Notes under the pieces: generated by a model
What the model was told of the DNA's origin: nothing
Seen by the model: the letters and a program-made list of their open reading frames with translations, nothing else
Database searches by the model: none
Source: JAWLDA01 sp041686855
GTDB taxonomy: Bacteria > Bacillota > Limnochordia > DTU080 > RSA5
Direction: 5' to 3'
Assembly: GCA_041686855.1 (NCBI GenBank)
Contig: JAWLDA010000004.1
Span: 62,001 to 126,000 of the forward strand
Length of the DNA: 64,000 nt
Shown: piece by piece, positions 52,602-61,830 of the stretch
How positions within the stretch are numbered: the stretch's first letter is position 1
Layout: each line of letters opens with the position of its first letter
Position numbers and translations under genes: made by a program

Positions 52602-54317
52602 ATGCGTTCAAAACAGCGCATCGCACGATGGTGGCAATCCATACTGGCTTCCCTGATCGTCCTCAGCGCGGCTACGGGAATGTGGTTGACGACTGTGGCG
52701 GCCGAGGATCTCTTGCAGTCTCTTGGGGAGTACCACGCAGACGTGTGTCGCGATTCGGCGCCCCTTGTGACAGATCCTTTTTGCGCCTTGGACGTGCAAA
52801 AGGTTCAGTTTGAACGCCCGGATCGAGAAGCGCTTTGGGTAAACGTACTGGTCGCCGACTCCTCTGATGGCCGCGCGGCCGGGTATCAATTCATTCACCC
52901 CGACGTCATGGCGCGTTCCGCGATCCTCTTTGTGTTTGAGCGCGAGAGTACCGGCGCGTTTCACATGTGCAATGTGGCGGCGCCTATCGACATTGTGTGG
53001 TTTCGACCGGACGGACGCGTCCTCGACGTGCGGCACATGGAGCCCGGGCCGGCGCGCCCGCCGGCGCTCTGCCGCCAACTTTATGCACCGGCCACATTCG
53101 GGACGTATCAGTACGCGCTAGAACTTCCCTCGGGCTTTGTTGAGAGGGCCGGTTTGCGCGTGGACGACATAAAGCGGTGGCGTCTCAGAGTCGATCCTCT
53201 CTTTTCGGATGAGCGGCAAACGGTGGCTGCCCAACCCGTACCCAATATTAGGCTGACTGAAGTGGTGTCGGGCTTGACGCAACCGGTTGGGGTGACGTAT
53301 GCCCCGGGCGATCAAGAGCGTCTCTTTGTCGTGGAGAAGGTGGGGCGGATTCGTGTTGTGAAAGACGGGCGGCTGGAGGAGGCGCCGCTGCTCGACGTCG
53401 GGTCAAGCGTGAGCAGGGGGTCGGAACAAGGGTTGTTGAGTGTCGCCTTTCATCCGCGCTTCCAAGAGAATGGTTTTATGTTTATCAATCTGACAAACCG
53501 GGCCGGGAATACTGAGGTGGTGCGGTACACAGTCAATCCGCGCACGTACCGGGTGGACCCGGAAAGCCGCGCAGAGTTGCTCAGCATCGACCAACCGGCC
53601 GCTAATCACAACGGGGGGATGATGGCCTTTGGTCCTGACGGTTATCTCTACATCGGCACAGGAGACGGCGGACGAGCCGGCGATCCGTGGGGCAATGCCC
53701 AAAACCTCGGGACGCTGTTGGGAAAGATGCTGCGGATCGATGTCGACGGGACCGACGGGTACACAGTCCCGTCGGAGAATCCCTTCCTCTCTCGGAGCCG
53801 TGCACGGGGCGAAATTTGGGCTTACGGTCTGCGCAACCCTTGGCGCTTCTCCTTTGACCGGCAACGTGGCGACCTTTATATCGCCGACGTCGGTCAACGG
53901 GATTGGGAGGAGGTGAACGCGCAGTCGCGAGAGAGCCTAGGTGGGGAGAATTACGGCTGGAACATTATGGAGGGGAGGCACTGCTACCCCGGAAACCGGG
54001 CGTGTGACCCACAAGGTTTAACGCTACCGATCCACGAATACGGGCATCGGGAGACCGGTGGGTGCTCGGTTACAGGCGGGTATGTGTACCGTGGCCGAGA
54101 GGTGCCCGCGCTCAACGGTTGGTATGTGTTTGGCGATTACTGCAATGGGCGCATTTGGGCGCTCGACGTGCGGGAGCCCGGCGCAGGAATCGAGCCGAGA
54201 CACATCGAACTGCTGCAAACCTCCATGCGGATCTCCTCGTTTGGCGAGGACGCGCTGGGAGAGCTCTTCGTGACGGACCTGTCGTCCGGCACCCTCTACA
54301 AAGTACAACATCACTGA
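52602..54317 (+). CDS. DUF192 domain fused to PQQ-type sugar dehydrogenase
   Basis: 571 aa with a secretion signal (about 1-34). Residues about 65-195 match DUF192: a V-x-V-A-D strand, then SAILFVFERE, APIDIVWFRPDGRVLDVRH and YALELPSGFVERAGLRVDD in the family order. Residues about 205-571 are a soluble glucose/sorbosone dehydrogenase beta-propeller, with NIRLTEVVSGLTQPVGVTYA, HPRFQENGFMFI, NHNGGMMAFGPDGYLYIGTG and RGEIWAYGLRNPWRFSFD. It would oxidise aldoses outside the cytoplasmic membrane. The ATG at 52602 starts a clean signal peptide. The fusion is unusual. Confidence 0.88.
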   Translation: MRSKQRIARWWQSILASLIVLSAATGMWLTTVAAEDLLQSLGEYHADVCRDSAPLVTDPFCALDVQKVQFERPDREALWVNVLVADSSDGRAAGYQFIHPDVMARSAILFVFERESTGAFHMCNVAAPIDIVWFRPDGRVLDVRHMEPGPARPPALCRQLYAPATFGTYQYALELPSGFVERAGLRVDDIKRWRLRVDPLFSDERQTVAAQPVPNIRLTEVVSGLTQPVGVTYAPGDQERLFVVEKVGRIRVVKDGRLEEAPLLDVGSSVSRGSEQGLLSVAFHPRFQENGFMFINLTNRAGNTEVVRYTVNPRTYRVDPESRAELLSIDQPAANHNGGMMAFGPDGYLYIGTGDGGRAGDPWGNAQNLGTLLGKMLRIDVDGTDGYTVPSENPFLSRSRARGEIWAYGLRNPWRFSFDRQRGDLYIADVGQRDWEEVNAQSRESLGGENYGWNIMEGRHCYPGNRACDPQGLTLPIHEYGHRETGGCSVTGGYVYRGREVPALNGWYVFGDYCNGRIWALDVREPGAGIEPRHIELLQTSMRISSFGEDALGELFVTDLSSGTLYKVQHH

Positions 54318-54336
54318 CGGGGATGAGTCGCGCCGT

Positions 54337-55881
54337 ATGGGCGATCTGATTCAAGAGTTTGGGATGAGACACATTGAGCTCAAGGATAAACCCCTTTTTG
54401 ATGAAGCGTTCTCGAGTCTAAAGCACCCCATTTCCGATTACACCTTTGCCAACACATTCATCTGGCGGGCCGGGCTGTCACTCTATTGGCAAATGATAGA
54501 GGGACACCTCTGTGTCTTTGCCAATGGGGCCGGAGACCTCACGATGCTTATTCCGCCTGTCGGAGAGGGGCGTCTGGACCGGTGTATTGAGCAGTGTTTT
54601 GAGATCATGAACGGATACAACGCCCAGGTAGCTCATCCATCGCATAGCCGAATCGAGTACGTCAGCGGGGAGTTGTGGGCGCGGTTGCAAGGGGTCGGCG
54701 CGCTGAGCTCGGCTCTGATGGGTGGGGATTACGTCTACGAGACTCGCAAGATGATCGAGTTAAGCGGGGGCGATCTCAAGAGTAAGCGACAGGCGCGCAA
54801 CAAGTTTGCGCGAGAGCACGCCGTACGCACCGAGACGCTGGGGCCTGATCACGTGGATGGGTGCAGGCGTCTTCTGAGGGAGTGGCAGGAGCGCGCCGAT
54901 GTTCACGCTACCGCTGCAGATCCTCTAACACCGATCGCCGTCGAATTGCGCCGTCGCGATACATTGGCGACACAACTCGCTCTTGACGAGCATGTTGCCC
55001 TTGGGCTATCTGGGATGGTACTCCTCGCAGACGAGCGGCTCATCGGATTCACCCTCGGGGAGCCGCTGGATCGGAACCAGGCATCGATTTTGATAGAGAA
55101 GACCGACCTGGAGTTATATGGGTCGGCTCAGTTCATTTTCAGTGAGTTTTGTCGTCAGCGTTGGGCGGCGTTCCCTGAGTGCAATGTCGGCGACGACTGG
55201 GGAATTCCGAGCCTGCGCTGGACCAAAGAGAGTTACCGTCCGCTGCGACTCCTCAGCAAGTACGTTGTGACGCGTGAGGCTGCACCGATGGTCGGATGGC
55301 GCGCAGAGCCCGACATCAACCCTGTCAATCCGCGGCACATGACATCGGCCGGGATGCCACCATCCGAGGCGGGGGACGGAGTCATCATTGATCGGGCGGC
55401 TGTCACTGATTTGGAGGCTCTGGTGGCTCTGGAGTCTGTGGCCTTCCCGCGAGGCGGTGCGGTGAATCGGCGGCAAATGCGATACTTGCTCCGCTCAAAG
55501 CGGGCCCTGATTGCCGTGGCCAGAGAGTCTGGCGGGGTGATAGGCTGGGCAATTGCGTTGCTCAGGCGTCATCCCAAGTACGAGACAGCACGGATCTATA
55601 GCTTGGCGGTCGCTCCCCAGCGGCGCGGCCGGGGAGTCGGCGAGCGCCTTTGCCGTCATCTCCTGCGTGAGGCGGAGGAGATGGGCATCGGGCGCTGCTT
55701 CCTCGAGGTTGCCCAGGAGAATCACGCGGCCCGGAGTCTTTACCAAAGGCTGGGCTTCACGCCAGTGGCGACGTTGCCGCACTACTACGGTGAGGGCGCC
55801 CACGGTGTACGGATGGTACGTGTCAGTCGGGAGCGCGTGCCTCCGACGACAGAGATCTCAAAGCCATTGGGCCTGGTCTAA
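54337..55881 (+). CDS. DUF2156 domain fused to GNAT acetyltransferase
   Basis: 514 aa. The first 300 residues match the DUF2156 family, which is itself built of two GNAT-like folds related to lysyl-phosphatidylglycerol synthase ends: ISDYTFANTFIWR, KQARNKFAREH, DDWGIPSLRWTKESYRP. The last 150 residues are a RimI-like GNAT domain with SLAVAPQRRGRGVGERLCRHLL and ENHAARSLYQRLGFTPV. A start at the internal ATG 54364 (MRHIELKDKP) is possible. The substrate is unknown; peptide or aminoacyl transfer is possible. Confidence 0.85.
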   Translation: MGDLIQEFGMRHIELKDKPLFDEAFSSLKHPISDYTFANTFIWRAGLSLYWQMIEGHLCVFANGAGDLTMLIPPVGEGRLDRCIEQCFEIMNGYNAQVAHPSHSRIEYVSGELWARLQGVGALSSALMGGDYVYETRKMIELSGGDLKSKRQARNKFAREHAVRTETLGPDHVDGCRRLLREWQERADVHATAADPLTPIAVELRRRDTLATQLALDEHVALGLSGMVLLADERLIGFTLGEPLDRNQASILIEKTDLELYGSAQFIFSEFCRQRWAAFPECNVGDDWGIPSLRWTKESYRPLRLLSKYVVTREAAPMVGWRAEPDINPVNPRHMTSAGMPPSEAGDGVIIDRAAVTDLEALVALESVAFPRGGAVNRRQMRYLLRSKRALIAVARESGGVIGWAIALLRRHPKYETARIYSLAVAPQRRGRGVGERLCRHLLREAEEMGIGRCFLEVAQENHAARSLYQRLGFTPVATLPHYYGEGAHGVRMVRVSRERVPPTTEISKPLGLV

Positions 55882-55922
55882 GGTCGGACGGCTCTGCGGA
55901 GGTGCCGGCGCTCCCTGGGCTT

Positions 55923-56597
55923 TTAATAAACCCGCTGAACGCGCACTTCCGACAGGGCTTCGCGGGACAACGCTTTGCGCTCGTCGGCCACCCGAATAAA
56001 GAGAGGGCCGTTAAAGGGCGCCTGCTCCTCGAGGTGAATGATCACACCGGGCTGAATTCCCTCTTGCACCAAGTACTCGAGGAGTGTGCTGTTGCGTTCG
56101 GGTAAGCTGACGATTTTGGCCTGATCCCCTGGCTCGAGGGTGTCGAGGGTCTCCATCAAAGGACAACCGACTCGCCCTTCCAGAGAAGGAATCGGATACC
56201 CGTGGGGACACGTCTCCGGCTCCCCGAGGATTTGGGCCAAGCGCTCCTCCACGACGTCACTCATGGCGTGCTCCAACTTGCAAGCTTCGTCATAGATGAG
56301 GGGGAGGGGCAGGTGAAGGATGTCACTGAGGAGGCGCTCCGCGAGACGCATCCGGCGGACAAGGTGACGTGCCTCTTGAGCGCCTTGATCGGTCAACTGA
56401 ATCCCTTCGTCGCCCGACGTGTCGACCAAGCTGTTTTGCTCCATGCGCTTGATCATCTCAGATGCCGATGCCGGTGAGACCCCCATAAACTCGGCCACCT
56501 TGGTCACGGTGACGGGGGGCGTCTCCTGACCGAGGAGGAGAATCGCCTTGAGGTACATCTCTGCCTTTTCGGTTTTGCCTATGTTGTGCGTTGCCAT
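55923..56597 (-). CDS. DtxR/MntR-family metal-dependent regulator
   Basis: 224 aa from ATG 56597; an earlier start at 56618 is possible. A winged helix (5-75) with KVAEFMGVSPASASEMIKRM is followed by a dimerisation and metal domain with CKLEHAMSDVVEERLAQIL and ETCPHGYPIPS. A C-terminal FeoA/SH3-like domain (about 150-222) starts at LDTLEPGDQAKI. It represses or activates iron or manganese genes when metal-loaded. The FeoA domain points to the DtxR/IdeR form rather than short MntR. It is downstream of the Fur-family gene on the same strand. Confidence 0.92.
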   Translation of the reverse strand: MATHNIGKTEKAEMYLKAILLLGQETPPVTVTKVAEFMGVSPASASEMIKRMEQNSLVDTSGDEGIQLTDQGAQEARHLVRRMRLAERLLSDILHLPLPLIYDEACKLEHAMSDVVEERLAQILGEPETCPHGYPIPSLEGRVGCPLMETLDTLEPGDQAKIVSLPERNSTLLEYLVQEGIQPGVIIHLEEQAPFNGPLFIRVADERKALSREALSEVRVQRVY

Positions 56598-56706
56598 GAC
56601 GTTTGCCCACTCCTCCAAAGTTTAACGACCAAGCACTCGTTGCCCACGTCGGTACGGCTTGCCCGCCTTCGTGCGACCTATGTTTCACTCCCACGTCGCC
56701 GCGTGA

Positions 56707-57141
56707 TTACGTTGCACGGCAACGGGCGCATCGTCCGCGAAAGATGATCTCCTGCTCCTCGACGTCAAAGCCTAAGGCGTTGGCGCGGGAGGGTGAGAGT
56801 GGCGGCGGAGACGCTATAGGTTGGTCCAGCACCTCACCGCAGGAACGACAGACTAAGTGCGCGTGAGGATCTGGGTTCGCGTCGACTCTCAGTGAATTGG
56901 TGCCCAAGGTAGCAAGGCGGACAACCCCTAACGCTGCAAGTTCGGTGAGTGTGGAGTATACCGTCTTGAGCGAGAGCGTCGGCATCTGCCGAGCCGCTCT
57001 CTGATGCAGGGTCTCGACGGTCGGATGATCGTGATGGATATCCGCGATCACCGAGCAGAGCAGGTGCCGCTGCGGCGTCACTTTGAGTCCGCCTTGACGG
57101 AGTGCCTGGATGAGCTGGTTGAGGTTTGGCATGGCGATCAC
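56707..57141 (-). CDS. Fur/PerR-family regulator
   Basis: 144 aa. Winged helix VTPQRHLLCSVIADIHHDHPTVETLHQRA, then TVYSTLTELAALGVVR. The structural zinc site is formed by VCRSCGE and CARC at the end; regulatory ligands probably include His in DIHHDHP and Asp/His in RVDANPDPHAH, as in PerR. Which metal is sensed cannot be settled by eye. A start three codons in (ATG 57132) is possible. A PerR-like box lies just upstream, so autoregulation is plausible. Confidence 0.92.
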   Translation of the reverse strand: MIAMPNLNQLIQALRQGGLKVTPQRHLLCSVIADIHHDHPTVETLHQRAARQMPTLSLKTVYSTLTELAALGVVRLATLGTNSLRVDANPDPHAHLVCRSCGEVLDQPIASPPPLSPSRANALGFDVEEQEIIFRGRCARCRAT

Positions 57142-57163
57142 CGTAACCTACAATCGTTGTTAG

Positions 57164-57179
57164 TTGTAATCAATTATAG
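57164..57179. promoter_or_regulatory. PerR/Fur-box-like inverted repeat
   Basis: TTGTAAT-CA-ATTATAG matches five of seven positions of an inverted repeat and resembles the PerR box (two TTATAAT arms), with a spacer of two instead of one. It lies 23 bases before the Fur/PerR start and 50 before the divergent reductase gene, so it could control both. Confidence 0.35.
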
Positions 57180-57229
57180 ATGGAAAGGCTTGTGAGGTCA
57201 ATCCTGCAAGGGGAGAATGAGGAAAGCGA

Positions 57230-58018
57230 GTGAAGGCTCGGACGAACAGGGAGGTACGGCTGGTGGAGCAGCTCTTACCTACGCAACGACGGAATCTCGA
57301 ACCCGAAACGATCTACCATGATCTCAGCCTCGTTCCGGTGCATCACACCCGCCCTTACGTTGCTGTCAACATGGTCGCAAGCATCGATGGCAAGATCACG
57401 ATCAACAGCGAGCATCAGAACCAAAAATTAGGCAGTCCTGTCGACCGGGCATTGATGCTGCGCATCCGCCAGCACTTCGACGGCGTATTGCGTGGCGCCC
57501 AAACCGTGCGGGCCAACCCGACTTTTCCCGGCGTCCCCTCGGAGATGGAAGGGCCACGGCAGGCTCAGGGGCGCTCCGCGCAACCACACGGAATCGTGGT
57601 CAGCGCCTCACTAGAGCTCCCGGTGGAGAGCGACTTCTTTCGGCAGCCCGAGCGCGCGATCGTATTGACCATCGAATCGTCGGACCCTGCCGAACGAGAC
57701 CGCTTGCGCCGGTTTGCAGAGGTAGAGGTTGTGGGCGAGGACGAACTCGACCTTGAGGCGGCGCTCACTCGGCTGCGAGAGCGTTACGGCATTGAACGCC
57801 TCCTCGTCGAGGGTGGCGCCGCCGTCAACTACCAGTTCATGCAGGCCGGCATGGTCGATTCCCTCTTTTGTACGTTGGCGCCCAAGGTGATCGGAGGTTC
57901 TGGTGAGCTCACGATGGTGGAAGGGCCTCAGGCGCTGCGACCGATCCCGCACTTTAGCTTGAACGCACTCTACCGTCACGAAAACGAGCTTTTCTTTCAC
58001 TGGATCTCAGCGCGGTGA
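57230..58018 (+). CDS. RibD C-terminal-type reductase
   Basis: 262 aa, a stand-alone RibD_C (dihydrofolate-reductase-like) domain without the deaminase part. RPYVAVNMVASIDGKIT, HFDGVLRGAQTVRANPT, ERYGIERLLVEGGAAVNY and LAPKVIGGSG are the usual blocks. Stand-alone forms may perform the riboflavin reductase step or act on another pyrimidine. GAGGAAAG precedes the GTG. Its end overlaps the convergent MFS gene by 12 bases. Confidence 0.9.
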   Translation: MKARTNREVRLVEQLLPTQRRNLEPETIYHDLSLVPVHHTRPYVAVNMVASIDGKITINSEHQNQKLGSPVDRALMLRIRQHFDGVLRGAQTVRANPTFPGVPSEMEGPRQAQGRSAQPHGIVVSASLELPVESDFFRQPERAIVLTIESSDPAERDRLRRFAEVEVVGEDELDLEAALTRLRERYGIERLLVEGGAAVNYQFMQAGMVDSLFCTLAPKVIGGSGELTMVEGPQALRPIPHFSLNALYRHENELFFHWISAR

Positions 58019-59428
58019 GGGCTCCGGCACCCGCTCTGTGTCGGACTCCTTCCCTTTGTCGGACGTCTCGCCCGACTCACCGACGTGGCGAGGCACTGCG
58101 CCGTTTCCGTTATGATGACCGTTGCTGTTATGGTGACCGTTGACACCGTTCTTCAAGTTACCATTCCTATGAGGACGGTCAGCGTTGGGCGAGTCCGCAT
58201 TTGAGTCGTTTCCGCCCTCGCGCTCTTCGGGCGGTATGATGATCTGTTTAGGCTTGATCAAAAAGAGCGCGGCCGCGGCTGAGATCGCGGCAATCACCGT
58301 AGCGCCCACAAACATGGGAAGCCGCCCCATTCCAACGACAAGGCCAAAGAGAGGGGGACCCATCGCTACACCAAAGAAGCGCACCGTCCCGTAAAGAGAG
58401 GTGACCAGACCGCGTTCCGAAGAGTTCGTCGCACCTGTGACCAGGGTGTTGATGGGGGGAAGGGTCGCACCGATGCCAAGGCCGATGATAGAGATAAAGA
58501 TCATCATGGGAATGAGTCCATCGACAAGCGTGAGGACAAAGAATGAACCTCCGGTGAGAACGAGTCCGCCGACAATCGCCGGCTTAAGCCACTCCCGCTT
58601 CCCCTGTAAGAAAAGCCCTGTCACGTACGACGTGACGGCCATGGTCAAGACTGGAATGGCGAGGACAAACCCTTTGGCGAAATCCCGAATGTTAAAGCGG
58701 CCTTCGAGCTCGTCCGAGAGGAAGCTGAGGAGGCCAAATAAGAGGAAGAGCCCCGTCATCCCGGCCAGGTAGGACGCACCGAGTCCGACACCCTTTTTCG
58801 CAAAAATACCCTTGAGGGCCTGGGTATACTGTGCGATGGGACGTTGCTCACGCTCTTTTTCCGGCTCCTTGACGATCAACCAGACCGCAATCGCGATCGG
58901 GATGGAGAGGATGCCGTATGCGAAGAATGGGGCGAACCACGAAATCAGCGCGAAGAGCGACCCGAGGATTGGACTGACGACCTTCCCGGTACCGTTGGCT
59001 GCTTCGAGGAGTCCTACAGCTTTGGTCCGCTCGCCGGAGGTGAAAACGTCGCCTGTAAGGGCTAAAGCGATTTGATACGTGCCACCCGCGCCGATTCCCT
59101 GGACGATTCGTCCGGCGAGGATAAGAGCGAAGGGGCGGTCAAGCAAGAGCGCTGCGGAGCCTGCGATCAGTCCGCCCAAACCGTATAGTATAAGCGCCGG
59201 AGCCATGATGCGCTTGCGACCGATATAGTCGGAGAGGGCGCCGGCGAACGGGATGAGGATGCCCGCCGGAACAGAGAATGCAGTGACTAGCAGTCCAACT
59301 TGGAACTGTGTCAGGTTCATCTCGGCTTCCATGCGCGGGAAGACAGGAATCAACATGGAGTTGCCGAGGACCATGACGAAGGGGACCGCGGCAAGCACCG
59401 CAAATGGGAGGAGCATGGAACGTTTCAA
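58007..59428 (-). CDS. MFS transporter with Asn/His-rich C-terminal tail
   Basis: 473 aa, twelve predicted helices. Motif A is ALSDYIGRKRIM near residues 62-73, and the first helix VMVLGNSMLIPVFPRM resembles the YmfD/bacillibactin-exporter type drug and siderophore exporters. After the last helix (ends about residue 400) there is a cytoplasmic tail of about 70 residues with NGHHNSNGHHNGNG and acidic runs. Such a tail could bind metal. The metalloregulators at 55923 and 56707 are nearby, which makes a metal- or metallophore-linked export role possible. Confidence 0.9.
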   Translation of the reverse strand: MKRSMLLPFAVLAAVPFVMVLGNSMLIPVFPRMEAEMNLTQFQVGLLVTAFSVPAGILIPFAGALSDYIGRKRIMAPALILYGLGGLIAGSAALLLDRPFALILAGRIVQGIGAGGTYQIALALTGDVFTSGERTKAVGLLEAANGTGKVVSPILGSLFALISWFAPFFAYGILSIPIAIAVWLIVKEPEKEREQRPIAQYTQALKGIFAKKGVGLGASYLAGMTGLFLLFGLLSFLSDELEGRFNIRDFAKGFVLAIPVLTMAVTSYVTGLFLQGKREWLKPAIVGGLVLTGGSFFVLTLVDGLIPMMIFISIIGLGIGATLPPINTLVTGATNSSERGLVTSLYGTVRFFGVAMGPPLFGLVVGMGRLPMFVGATVIAAISAAAALFLIKPKQIIIPPEEREGGNDSNADSPNADRPHRNGNLKNGVNGHHNSNGHHNGNGAVPRHVGESGETSDKGKESDTERVPEPSPR

Positions 59429-59553
59429 GGCTTGGCTGGCTCCTTTCCCTCGCCACGCTACGAGGCGGCGAGGTGGATGGAGTTGATGGTCTCCAAGCCT
59501 TGTTTTGCCCGAGTCAAAATACCAGGATACCCGTCAAGCTCTAGGAACGCTGC

Positions 59554-60312
59554 CTAATTTTCGCCACTCTCGTCGCTGCTTTGCGCGTCGCCGTCCTCGT
59601 CGAGCAGGACACGGAGCTGCAGCGGGCGCTGGGAATCTGCGACCGAGATAAAGTGATCGGCGTCTGATTCGTCAAAGAGCATCCAAGCGGCCTGGATGTC
59701 GGAGTCATCGCGCTCGACCCGGACGTTACCGCGCAACAAGACGAGTCGCGCTTCGGGTTCTAGTGCCTCAATAAATTGTAGGACCATGCGCCGAGGCTCC
59801 CCTTCGGGCATCGCGTCTATCGAGTCGCGCATGAGGCCTAGTACCTCGTCGCGCTCGTCGATCATGAGGAGGTCGCTCGTAGAGTGAGTATCGTCGGACT
59901 GGTAGGTGACCGAGCCTCGGGCGAGTAAGCGCTCGTCGTCGAGGTAGATGTGAATGCTTTCGGTGGCTGAGACGAAAAACTCTTGCTCATCTTCGGCTGT
60001 GCGGGCCTTGGCCACCGTGGCGGGTTGCTGGGAGGTTCCGGTGGACTCCATGGCATTGGTGCTGCGTGTGAACTTTCCGGTGACGCCGCTGAGCGTATAC
60101 TCCTCAGACGTCGCCGTAAAGGTCGAGAAGAGCATAGTCTGCTCTCCGTCGATACTCTCGACCCGTAGGGCCTCGGTATCGAGGAGCACCTCGCGGGCGG
60201 ACGCGGTGAATGAGATCGCCAGTGCGGCCGTAACAACGACCCAAACCAAAAAAACTTTGCAATGCCTCAAGAGTGTCACCTCGAGCCACTTTTTCTCGGT
60301 TGCTGGTTTCAC
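59554..60312 (-). CDS. Secreted OstA/LptA-like protein
   Basis: 252 aa. A signal segment (VFLVWVVVTAALAISFTASA, about 20-40) is followed by short beta repeats typical of the OstA/LptA jellyroll: VLLDTEALRVESIDGEQTML, YTLSGVTGKFTRST, RLLARGSVTYQSDD and ARLVLLRGNVRVERDDSDIQ. LptA-type proteins carry lipopolysaccharide across the periplasm, so this points to an outer membrane. The tail is acidic (DGDAQSSDESGEN). It is divergent from the S41-like gene. Confidence 0.7.
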   Translation of the reverse strand: MKPATEKKWLEVTLLRHCKVFLVWVVVTAALAISFTASAREVLLDTEALRVESIDGEQTMLFSTFTATSEEYTLSGVTGKFTRSTNAMESTGTSQQPATVAKARTAEDEQEFFVSATESIHIYLDDERLLARGSVTYQSDDTHSTSDLLMIDERDEVLGLMRDSIDAMPEGEPRRMVLQFIEALEPEARLVLLRGNVRVERDDSDIQAAWMLFDESDADHFISVADSQRPLQLRVLLDEDGDAQSSDESGEN

Positions 60313-60474
60313 TTCCTCCCAAGGACTGCTGCTCTGCTTCTACCTTGGAATGGCAGAGTTTGGGCGAATTAGCGGGTGTAGCGTGCAGGTCGACGAGGAT
60401 GAGAGGCGTAGCTTACCCTGTATACAAAAATTGGCCGGCCTAATGATCCGGAAAGCCTCTCGGAGTGATGCAGT

Positions 60475-61803
60475 GTGATAAGGGATGGTTGTATTCGCCT
60501 CAATCGTTGGTTCCTCCTCAGCATCGGTGTGATTGCGTTCTCGTTCGTGCTCGGCCTGGGTGGGCGAACTCCTACCCTGGTATGGGCGGCGACACCGACT
60601 GACGTGGAGGAGGATGAGCAACCCATCGAGGGTCCCCATGCGGATCTCTTTGCAACGGTGTGGCTGAGCATTGCTCAGGAGTATGTCGGCGACGCTGAGG
60701 TTGCATGGGATGCGATCGGTGAGACGTATCATCAGCGCATCGCCTTTGCCTCGTCGGAGGCGGACGCGTATGAACAGGCCGCTTTGATGGTCGCTGAACT
60801 TGGGGATCCGGGAACCTTGATACGGACTCCTGATGAGGTGCGTGAGCTTCAAGCGGGCGCGTCGGGCGGCGATATCATTGGCGTCGGGATGCTGTTGGGA
60901 GCGACGTCCTCCGGCGAGACGGTCGTGTTGTCAGTGTTGAACGGGGGGCCAGCGGATCAAATTGGAATCCGGCGTGGCGACCGTATCGTGGCGGTGAGCG
61001 GCGACCCGGTGACTGAGCGATCCGTCACTGATGTCGCAGGGCTCATTCGCGGTGAGGAGGGGAGCCTCGTCACGATCGCGCTGCGCGACCCCGTCGGTGC
61101 CGATCGCAGCGTTACGGTCACCCGAGCGCCAGTCGAGTTCACACCCCAGGCTGAGTCTCGCGTCCTTCCCGGCAACATCGGATACATATCCCTCACCAGT
61201 CTCCGGGAGGGAATGGACGCGGAATTCCTCAATCTACTGCGCCGTCTGTACCGCACGCGCGGGCTGGTGATCGACCTGCGTAATGCGGATGGCGCGGTCC
61301 ATCCGGCGGTCGTGATGCGAATCGCCGGATTGTTCACGCCGGAGCCTCTGGCGGCGTTACTCTCGCGCCGGGGTGGATTGGTGCTGACGCCGATTCGCCA
61401 GTGGGACGACGATGCTTTGCGGCCGGGCGTCCTTGGTCCCACGGAGTTGGATTACCATACGAAACCGTTGGCGATCCTGGCGGACAACGCGGCCACCGCG
61501 TCCCTCTACACCTTGGGGATGCTCCACGGACTACAGGAGTCCGGGCGAGCCACGATTGTCGGAAGACCGCCGGATGATCAGATGCTGACAGGCCGGGGAT
61601 ACTCCGTCATCGAACTGCCGGGCGGAGGATTGCTCAACCTCTCAACCAGCCTTTTGGTTTCACTCAAGAGTAGGGCCGTCGTTGAGGCGCTCACACCGGA
61701 TCAGGTTGTGCCAATGGATGTAAAGTTACTCAAATCATGGTACGATGGTATTGATCTCGATATCGAAGCTGGACGTAAGGCTGTCCTGAATGCGCTGCAA
61801 TAA
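60475..61803 (+). CDS. S41 (C-terminal processing) peptidase homologue, probably inactive
   Basis: 442 aa with an N-terminal signal/anchor (about 10-40). A PDZ domain (about 125-220) contains VLNGGPADQIGIRRGDRIVAV, and the S41 core (about 225-440) contains NIGYISLTSLREGMD and GLVIDLRNADG. The catalytic Ser block, usually S-A-S-A-S-E, reads NAATASLYTLG, and the FGKG Lys block reads TGRG. By eye the nucleophile is Thr and the base Lys is Arg. It may be a scaffold or chaperone rather than a protease. It precedes the barrel-like protein by 27 bases. Confidence 0.82.
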   Translation: MIRDGCIRLNRWFLLSIGVIAFSFVLGLGGRTPTLVWAATPTDVEEDEQPIEGPHADLFATVWLSIAQEYVGDAEVAWDAIGETYHQRIAFASSEADAYEQAALMVAELGDPGTLIRTPDEVRELQAGASGGDIIGVGMLLGATSSGETVVLSVLNGGPADQIGIRRGDRIVAVSGDPVTERSVTDVAGLIRGEEGSLVTIALRDPVGADRSVTVTRAPVEFTPQAESRVLPGNIGYISLTSLREGMDAEFLNLLRRLYRTRGLVIDLRNADGAVHPAVVMRIAGLFTPEPLAALLSRRGGLVLTPIRQWDDDALRPGVLGPTELDYHTKPLAILADNAATASLYTLGMLHGLQESGRATIVGRPPDDQMLTGRGYSVIELPGGGLLNLSTSLLVSLKSRAVVEALTPDQVVPMDVKLLKSWYDGIDLDIEAGRKAVLNALQ

Positions 61804-61830
61804 TCTCTTGGCCCATTTAGTGAAAGTGGA

